From contig DKCU01000109.1 of NCBI GenBank assembly GCA_002451555.1, forward strand, positions 1-8,554: a stretch of 8,554 bases of DNA, given 5' to 3'. Numbering within the stretch: position 1 is the stretch's first letter; every line of letters starts with the position of its first letter. The stretch is from Candidatus Segatella albertsiae (GTDB taxonomy: Bacteria; Bacteroidota; Bacteroidia; Bacteroidales; Bacteroidaceae). Under the pieces are notes generated by a model. It was not told the DNA's origin, ran no database searches, and saw nothing but the letters and a program-made list of their open reading frames with translations. Position numbers and translations under genes: made by a program. Positions 4,976-8,554 of the stretch are shown here, piece after piece.

Positions 4976-7375
4976 ATGAAAAAACTATTTTTGACTTGTT
5001 GTGCCCTTGGTGCTGTCACCATCGTTCAGGCACAACTGAAAACCAACAATGGCATAGAGTATCTCCAATGCCAAGCTCCCGATATGTCGGGCGACTTCTC
5101 CGATCTTGCCAATACTTATTTCTTGGCGGATAGTATCACGGGCTTTGACTTGAACAAGGGCGAGGGATTGCTCAACTGGAAACGGTATCGACTGGCTCCT
5201 CGCCAAGCTTTCAATCTCAACGGATATTGGCCTGTGAGGATGAAGATGCTCGACTTCCCCGACACCCAGTACGACAACGACCCAAATCTCGGCATCAAGG
5301 TGCAGAAGATAGATGACCGTACCTTGCGTGTCACGCTCTTCACTTCGCCTATCCGTCCGAAGATGGACGATGCAGCAGACCCGATGTTCTCGCCAGAGTT
5401 CATAGCTGAAAATGTGGGGAATGACCATGCTCGTATCGGTCGCGGACGATGGAACACCACTGCCTCGGGCAATAGCATCATCTACAAAAACAAGAATGGT
5501 GAGCTCGAAATCCAGAAATATCCTTTCCGACTGATACTTCGTGATGCCAAGGGTAAGATATTGACTCAGACTCGACATATCATCGACAACGATAGTACGC
5601 AGGTCAAGTTGCTGCCGTTCAACTTCATCAAGCGTGGCTCCGACAACTCCCGTAGCATCAACCCTGTGTTCATGCTCTCGCCGGGCGAACGTATCTATGG
5701 ATGCGGTGAGAGTTTCACCTCGCTCAACAAGGTGGGACAGAAGGTGAACATCTCCGTGGTCGATCCTCAGGGGCCTGAGACCGATGGCATGTACAAGCCT
5801 GTGCCTTTCTATTTCTCCAATCGTGGCTATGGCTTCTTCATGCACACTTCGGCACCGACCACCGCAGACTTCGGAGCCAGTTACATCGGTGCGCAGCGTC
5901 TCTTCATGGGCGATGAGACGATGGACTTCTTCGTCTTCTTCGGTGAACCGAAGGAGATACTCAATGAATATACCAACGTGACGGGCAAGTCGCCGATGTT
6001 GCCTCTCTGGACTTTCGGCACATGGATGAGTCGCATCTCCTACTTCTCACAGAAGGAAGGATTGGAAATCGCCCATCAGTTGCGTGCCAACAAGATACCT
6101 TCCGATGTCATCCATTTCGATACCGGTTGGTTTGGCGTGGATTGGCAATGCGACTACGAGTTTGCCAAGGATCGTTTCAAAGACCCTGTGGGAATGTTGA
6201 AGACCCTGAAGAAGGATGGCTTCCACACCTGTCTCTGGCAGTTGCCTTACTTCACACCAAAGAACCGTTACTTCCAGGAGTTGGTGGATGGCGGCATGGC
6301 TGTGCGCAATGGCAATGGCACATTAAACTACGAGGATGCGGTGCTCGACCTGAGCAATCCGAAGACCGTAAGTTGGTATCAGGGCAAGATAGCCAACCTC
6401 ATCAAGCAAGGTGTGAGTGTCATCAAGTGCGATTTCGGCGAGGCGGCTCCTTACGATGGCCTCTATGCCAGTGGCAAGACAGGATTCTACGAGCACAATC
6501 TCTATCCTTTGCGCTACAACAAGGCTCTTTGGGAGGCCGTGAAGGCAAACTCTCCAGCGAACGAAGGTGTCATCTGGGCTCGCAGCGCATGGGCTGGAAG
6601 CCAGCGTTATCCTCTTCACTGGGGTGGTGACGCAGCCACCAATGAGGTGGGAAGTGTCGGTATGTTGGGCGACTTGCGAGGTGGCTTGAGTTTCGGCTTG
6701 AGTGGATTCTCGTTCTGGAGTCATGACATGGGCGGCTTTGTCACCCAGAGTCCCGATGACCTCTATCGCCGTTGGTTGCCATTTGGCTTCTTGAGTTCTC
6801 ATACCCGTGCCCATGGAGCACCTCCTACAGAACCGTGGTTGATAAGCAAGGACTTCACCGATGCCTTCCGTGCCAATGCCGAGATGAAGTATCAGTTGAT
6901 GCCATACGTCTATGCGCAGGCGAAGGATTGCTCCGAGAAGGGATTGCCGATGGTGCGTGCGCTCTTCGTGGAGTTCCCGCACGACGCAGGAGCTTGGCTC
7001 GTGGAGGATGAGTATATGTATGGTTCGCAGATACTTGTGGCTCCGCTCTTGGAGAGTGGAACGGAGCGTACCGTTTATTTGCCGAAGGGCAAGTGGATAG
7101 ACTATCAGAGTGGCAAGGTGTATGAGGGTGGCTACCAGACGATAACTGTCCCAACAGCATCTGAGGTGGCTGCTGTTGGCAATGTGAGCCAGCCTTTGCC
7201 TTGCGTTATCTTGGTCAAGGATGGCAGTTTGATACCTCAGGTACCAGTGGCTCAGAGTACCGACAAGATACAGTGGGATAAGCTGACTTGGAAACCATTC
7301 AAGGTCGATGCCACTCAGTGTGTGGGCTATCTCTATCAGCCAGGCGATGCCGAGATTCAGGTTGTCAAGAAGTAA
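4976..7375 (+). CDS. GH31 family alpha-glycosidase, YicI-like (alpha-xylosidase or alpha-glucosidase), 799 aa
   Basis: A retaining glycoside hydrolase that releases alpha-linked sugars from non-reducing ends. MKKLFLTCCALGAVTIVQAQ is a signal peptide with a likely cut after Ala19, placing the enzyme in the periplasm or beyond. An N-terminal beta-sandwich (about 60-330) precedes a (beta/alpha)8 barrel beginning near MLPLWTFGTW (341-350). Key residues: HFDTGWF with Asp382; nucleophile Asp486 in VIKCDFGE; acid/base Asp552 in PLHWGGD; FWSHDMGGF at 580-588; and HTRAHG at 609-614. The 66-residue spacing of the two catalytic acids equals that of YicI (Asp416/Asp482). After the conserved Asp382 come Thr-Gly, where YicI has Cys-Phe, so xylosidase specificity is not assured. 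C-terminal beta-sandwich domains follow. The ATG at 4976 is chosen because it starts the signal peptide; the in-frame TTG at 4850 lies upstream of the predicted transcript. No susC/susD or partner hydrolase is adjacent. Confidence 0.93.
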   Translation: MKKLFLTCCALGAVTIVQAQLKTNNGIEYLQCQAPDMSGDFSDLANTYFLADSITGFDLNKGEGLLNWKRYRLAPRQAFNLNGYWPVRMKMLDFPDTQYDNDPNLGIKVQKIDDRTLRVTLFTSPIRPKMDDAADPMFSPEFIAENVGNDHARIGRGRWNTTASGNSIIYKNKNGELEIQKYPFRLILRDAKGKILTQTRHIIDNDSTQVKLLPFNFIKRGSDNSRSINPVFMLSPGERIYGCGESFTSLNKVGQKVNISVVDPQGPETDGMYKPVPFYFSNRGYGFFMHTSAPTTADFGASYIGAQRLFMGDETMDFFVFFGEPKEILNEYTNVTGKSPMLPLWTFGTWMSRISYFSQKEGLEIAHQLRANKIPSDVIHFDTGWFGVDWQCDYEFAKDRFKDPVGMLKTLKKDGFHTCLWQLPYFTPKNRYFQELVDGGMAVRNGNGTLNYEDAVLDLSNPKTVSWYQGKIANLIKQGVSVIKCDFGEAAPYDGLYASGKTGFYEHNLYPLRYNKALWEAVKANSPANEGVIWARSAWAGSQRYPLHWGGDAATNEVGSVGMLGDLRGGLSFGLSGFSFWSHDMGGFVTQSPDDLYRRWLPFGFLSSHTRAHGAPPTEPWLISKDFTDAFRANAEMKYQLMPYVYAQAKDCSEKGLPMVRALFVEFPHDAGAWLVEDEYMYGSQILVAPLLESGTERTVYLPKGKWIDYQSGKVYEGGYQTITVPTASEVAAVGNVSQPLPCVILVKDGSLIPQVPVAQSTDKIQWDKLTWKPFKVDATQCVGYLYQPGDAEIQVVKK

Positions 7376-7413
7376 AAAATATCCAATCAAGAAGTAATTC
7401 TTATCAGATAATT

Positions 7414-7456
7414 GCAAAATAACTAAGGCAAAATTCTTTTGTCTTGGTTATTTTGC
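7414..7456 (+). terminator. 20-bp hairpin between the GH31 and acetyltransferase genes
   Basis: Arms 7414-7433 and 7437-7456 pair over 20 positions with a 3-nt loop. Eighteen pairs are Watson-Crick and the other two (U-G and G-U) are wobbles in plus-strand RNA; on the minus strand the same positions would be A-C mismatches. The stem is thus complete only as plus-strand RNA, supporting an RNA role: terminator or 3'-end stabiliser for the GH31 transcript, 38 bp after its stop. There is no long T-tract, only TTAT. The hairpin ends one base before the -7 box of the next gene and covers its -33 region. Confidence 0.65.
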
Positions 7457-7457
7457 T

Positions 7458-7465
7458 TATCTTTG
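7458..7465 (+). promoter_or_regulatory. -7 box directly before the acetyltransferase gene
   Basis: TATCTTTG is an exact TAnnTTTG match ending only 8 bp before the ATG at 7474. Transcription would start within about 0-5 nt of the start codon, giving a leaderless or nearly leaderless mRNA. A -33-like TTTG at 7438-7441 is only 16 bp upstream, shorter than usual. Read-through from the GH31 gene is an alternative source of expression. Confidence 0.5.
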
Positions 7466-7473
7466 CACTCATT

Positions 7474-8052
7474 ATGAAGATTACAATAGAAAAAGCAACG
7501 CCAGACCAGGCTTCTCACATCGCATCGCTTATCATGGAGGCGATGAACGCTGAGTGTTGCCAGAACTTTGCTGGGCCTAAACATACATTGGTGGATTTTC
7601 ACAATCTGATGACCTCGCTCGTGGAGATGGAGGATAGCCAATACAGTTATCGCAACACCTTGGTAGCCGTGACATCCAGCGGTATCTTGGCAGGTGTCTG
7701 CGTGGCGTATGACGGTGGAAAACTTCATCATCTGCGCAGTCGTTTCATCGAGGGGGCTTTGCGTAAATTTGGCATGGACTACTCGGGAATGGCTGCAGAG
7801 ACTCAAGAGGGCGAGTTTTATATCGACAGCCTTGCTGTCTCTTCCAATTTCCGTGGCAAGGGCTTTGCCAAGCAATTGTTGCAAGCTGCCATCGCCAAAG
7901 GTAAGGAATTGGGATTGCCTGCCGTTGGCTTGTTGGTCGATAAGGGAAATCCTCGTGCTGAGGCTCTTTATACCCAACTCGGTTTCCAATATGTGGATGA
8001 TACCACGTGGGGCGGACATTCGATGAAGCATTTACAATATGCAAATGATTGA
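7474..8052 (+). CDS. GNAT family N-acetyltransferase, 192 aa
   Basis: An acetyl-CoA-dependent acetyltransferase of the GNAT fold; the acceptor substrate cannot be told from the sequence. Motif A is clear: EFYIDSLAVSSNFRGKGFAKQLLQAAI (about 114-140), with the acetyl-CoA pyrophosphate-binding R-G-K-G-F-A at 127-132. Motif B follows as VDKGNPRAEALYTQLGFQYVDD (about 155-176). The N-terminal MKITIEKATPDQASHIASLI is the usual first strand and helix. The insert at about 80-112 (HHLRSRFIEGALRKFGMDY) contributes to the acceptor side and is longer than in minimal GNATs. It is soluble and cytoplasmic, with no signal peptide. The ATG at 7474 is chosen over an in-frame TTG at 7444, which lies inside the upstream hairpin and before the -7 box. 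It shares its strand with the GH31 gene 98 bp upstream, but a functional link is not evident. Confidence 0.9.
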   Translation: MKITIEKATPDQASHIASLIMEAMNAECCQNFAGPKHTLVDFHNLMTSLVEMEDSQYSYRNTLVAVTSSGILAGVCVAYDGGKLHHLRSRFIEGALRKFGMDYSGMAAETQEGEFYIDSLAVSSNFRGKGFAKQLLQAAIAKGKELGLPAVGLLVDKGNPRAEALYTQLGFQYVDDTTWGGHSMKHLQYAND

Positions 8053-8055
8053 TGT

Positions 8056-8094
8056 GCAAATGCTTGCGACAATATCGATTGTGCAAACGTTTGC
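8056..8094 (+). terminator. hairpin after the acetyltransferase gene, with LacI-like palindrome
   Basis: Left arm 8056-8073 and right arm 8078-8094 fold around loop ATCG, with one bulge (8068), one C/A mismatch and one U-G wobble. The gene stops at 8052, so this could be its terminator; TCACGTTTTA follows. The right arm holds the perfect 12-bp palindrome GCAAACGTTTGC (8083-8094), and the left arm the close relative GCAAATGCTTGC (8056-8067), 27 bp apart. GCAAACGTTTGC equals the core of PurR/LacI-family operators, so an operator reading is also possible. Confidence 0.5.
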
Positions 8095-8150
8095 TCACGT
8101 TTTATGCAAGAAATACTAATTGTTTTTATTCATCTTAGAGAAATTCGTCG

Positions 8151-8158
8151 TATCTTTG
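8151..8158 (+). promoter_or_regulatory. -7 box of a possible small transcription unit
   Basis: TATCTTTG is an exact TAnnTTTG match followed by CATTAG, the base context seen at strong Bacteroidota promoters. No TTTG lies at the normal -33 distance; only a T-run at 8123-8127. It stands about 190 bp upstream of a strong GC-rich terminator, with no convincing protein gene between. Confidence 0.45.
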
Positions 8159-8163
8159 CATTA

Positions 8164-8386
8164 GAAAAAAACAGGATTCATGCATACATTGTTACAAAAG
8201 TTTTTTGTTTCATGCAGTTTTGGTTTTTCATATAAGTATGTATAGGTAAAAATAGATGAATGACTCTAGGTTTAGTTCTTCGGTAAGAAGAGTGATTTTA
8301 GGTTGAATAAAATTTTATTAGTTTTTGTTGATTTAGTAAAAAGAGAATCGCCCCGACTGCGTGATGCAATCGGGGCGATTTCTTTT
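8164..8386 (+). ncRNA. candidate small RNA or leader-type transcript
   Basis: A transcript of about 220 nt is suggested by the -7 box at 8151-8158 and the GC-rich hairpin plus T-rich tail at 8346-8386. The interior is AT-rich, contains TTCATGCA twice (8178-8185, 8209-8216) and has no long reading frame. A 21-codon frame, ATG at 8180 to TAG at 8245 (MHTLLQKFFVSCSFGFSYKYV), starts about 15 nt after the expected RNA start and could be a micropeptide, but coding evidence is absent. Proposed only from its boundaries. Confidence 0.3.
8346..8386. terminator. strong GC-rich terminator, usable on both strands
   Basis: AATCGCCCCGA (8346-8356) pairs perfectly with TCGGGGCGATT (8370-8380). The stem continues inward through one C/A position to TGC/GCA, leaving a 5-nt loop GTGAT. 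The plus strand is followed by TCTTTTC; the minus strand by CTCTTTTTAC. The inner mismatch is C/A on plus but a U-G wobble on minus, so the minus-strand hairpin is slightly better. It may serve a plus-strand transcript from 8151 and also a minus-strand gene to the right of the window. Confidence 0.8.
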
Positions 8387-8435
8387 CAATATATTAGTCA
8401 CGGATTACGAGGGCGTGTCATAAGTCATACCAAAT

Positions 8436-8554
8436 GCGCCCTGAAAGGGCAATCTGCATCAAGCCCAGGGCAACGCCCTGGGTTATATGCCCCCCAAAAA
8501 GTCGCCCTGTAAGGGCAAAAGCATTGGATATGGGATGCTTTTGCCCTTACAGGG
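8436..8554. repeat. cluster of REP-like palindromes, cut by the window edge
   Basis: Four palindromic units follow each other: GCCCTgaaAGGGC (8438-8450); CCCAGGGCaacGCCCTGGG (8464-8482, an 8-bp stem); GCCCTgtaAGGGC (8504-8516); and a perfect 20-bp inverted repeat with arms 8505-8524 and 8535-8554 around a 10-nt loop. The last arm repeats positions 1-18 of the window at 17 of 18 bases. This composite of GCCCTnnnAGGGC and CCCAGGGC-GCCCTGGG blocks resembles an interspersed family I recall from Bacteroidales intergenic regions, where it is often mistranslated as short proteins. No transposase is present here. Confidence 0.8.

Noticed and set aside
4985..5845. 286-codon open frame on the minus strand opposite the GH31 N-terminal region
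   Set aside because: Antisense shadow of the same gene; no domain, no promoter box and biased composition.
6323..7417. 364-codon open frame on the minus strand opposite the GH31 gene
   Set aside because: It lies wholly antisense to a strong GH31 gene with complete catalytic motifs, has no recognisable domain, and is rich in His/Arg/Leu as expected of a shadow frame.
7423..8031. 202-codon minus-strand frame opposite the acetyltransferase gene
   Set aside because: The plus strand carries unmistakable GNAT motifs A and B; this frame has none.
8303..8512. 69-codon plus-strand frame ending ...SPGQRPGLYAPQKVAL
   Set aside because: It reads through the terminator hairpin and REP-like palindromes and starts with TTG; such peptides are typical mistranslations of this repeat family.
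8436..8554. Possible CRISPR array from repeated GCCCT-AGGGC units
   Set aside because: Units are short palindromes with irregular spacing and differing sequence, without 30-40 bp unique spacers or cas genes.

Overview
The window looks like chromosomal DNA from a gut- or oral-type Bacteroidales bacterium, most likely Prevotella/Segatella. Evidence: several intergenic regions carry the Bacteroidota -7 box TAnnTTTG; starts lack clear Shine-Dalgarno sequences and sit behind A-rich leaders; one large secreted protein ends in a Por-secretion-like 'GIYxxNGKK' tail; a hybrid membrane/AraC regulator is present; and the edges carry GCCCTnnnAGGGC palindromes of a kind I recall as common between genes in this order. 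The species is an inference.

Layout. Positions 1-64 hold a small palindromic repeat. At 65-274 (minus) is a 69-residue protein of unknown function. At 409-2949 (minus) is an 846-residue secreted, probably surface-associated, multidomain protein. A 698-bp AT-rich regulatory region (2950-3647) separates it from a divergent gene for a seven-helix membrane AraC-type regulator (3648-4784, plus). This region holds three 12-bp repeats at an exact 21-bp period and a plus-strand intrinsic terminator with no gene to serve. Next comes a GH31 alpha-glycosidase of the YicI-like group (4976-7375, plus), with its own promoter and two short tandem duplications in its 5' leader. A GNAT acetyltransferase follows (7474-8052, plus), separated from it by a 20-bp hairpin. 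The last 500 bp hold no convincing protein gene. They hold a second hairpin with a LacI/PurR-like palindrome, a possible small transcription unit bounded by a -7 box and a GC-rich terminator, and a cluster of REP-like palindromes cut by the window edge.

How the parts may work together (inference). The AraC-type regulator lies between the secreted protein and the GH31 enzyme and could control either, through the repeats upstream of the secreted-protein gene or the palindrome upstream of the GH31 promoter. The GH31 enzyme carries a signal peptide and probably trims alpha-linked sugars in the periplasm. There is no SusC/SusD pair, so this is not a classical polysaccharide utilisation locus within the window. 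I see no phage, CRISPR array, insertion sequence, tRNA or rRNA, and no clearly new multi-gene system. The most interesting material is intergenic: phased repeats, an orphan terminator, a candidate small RNA, leader duplications and the palindromic repeat family.
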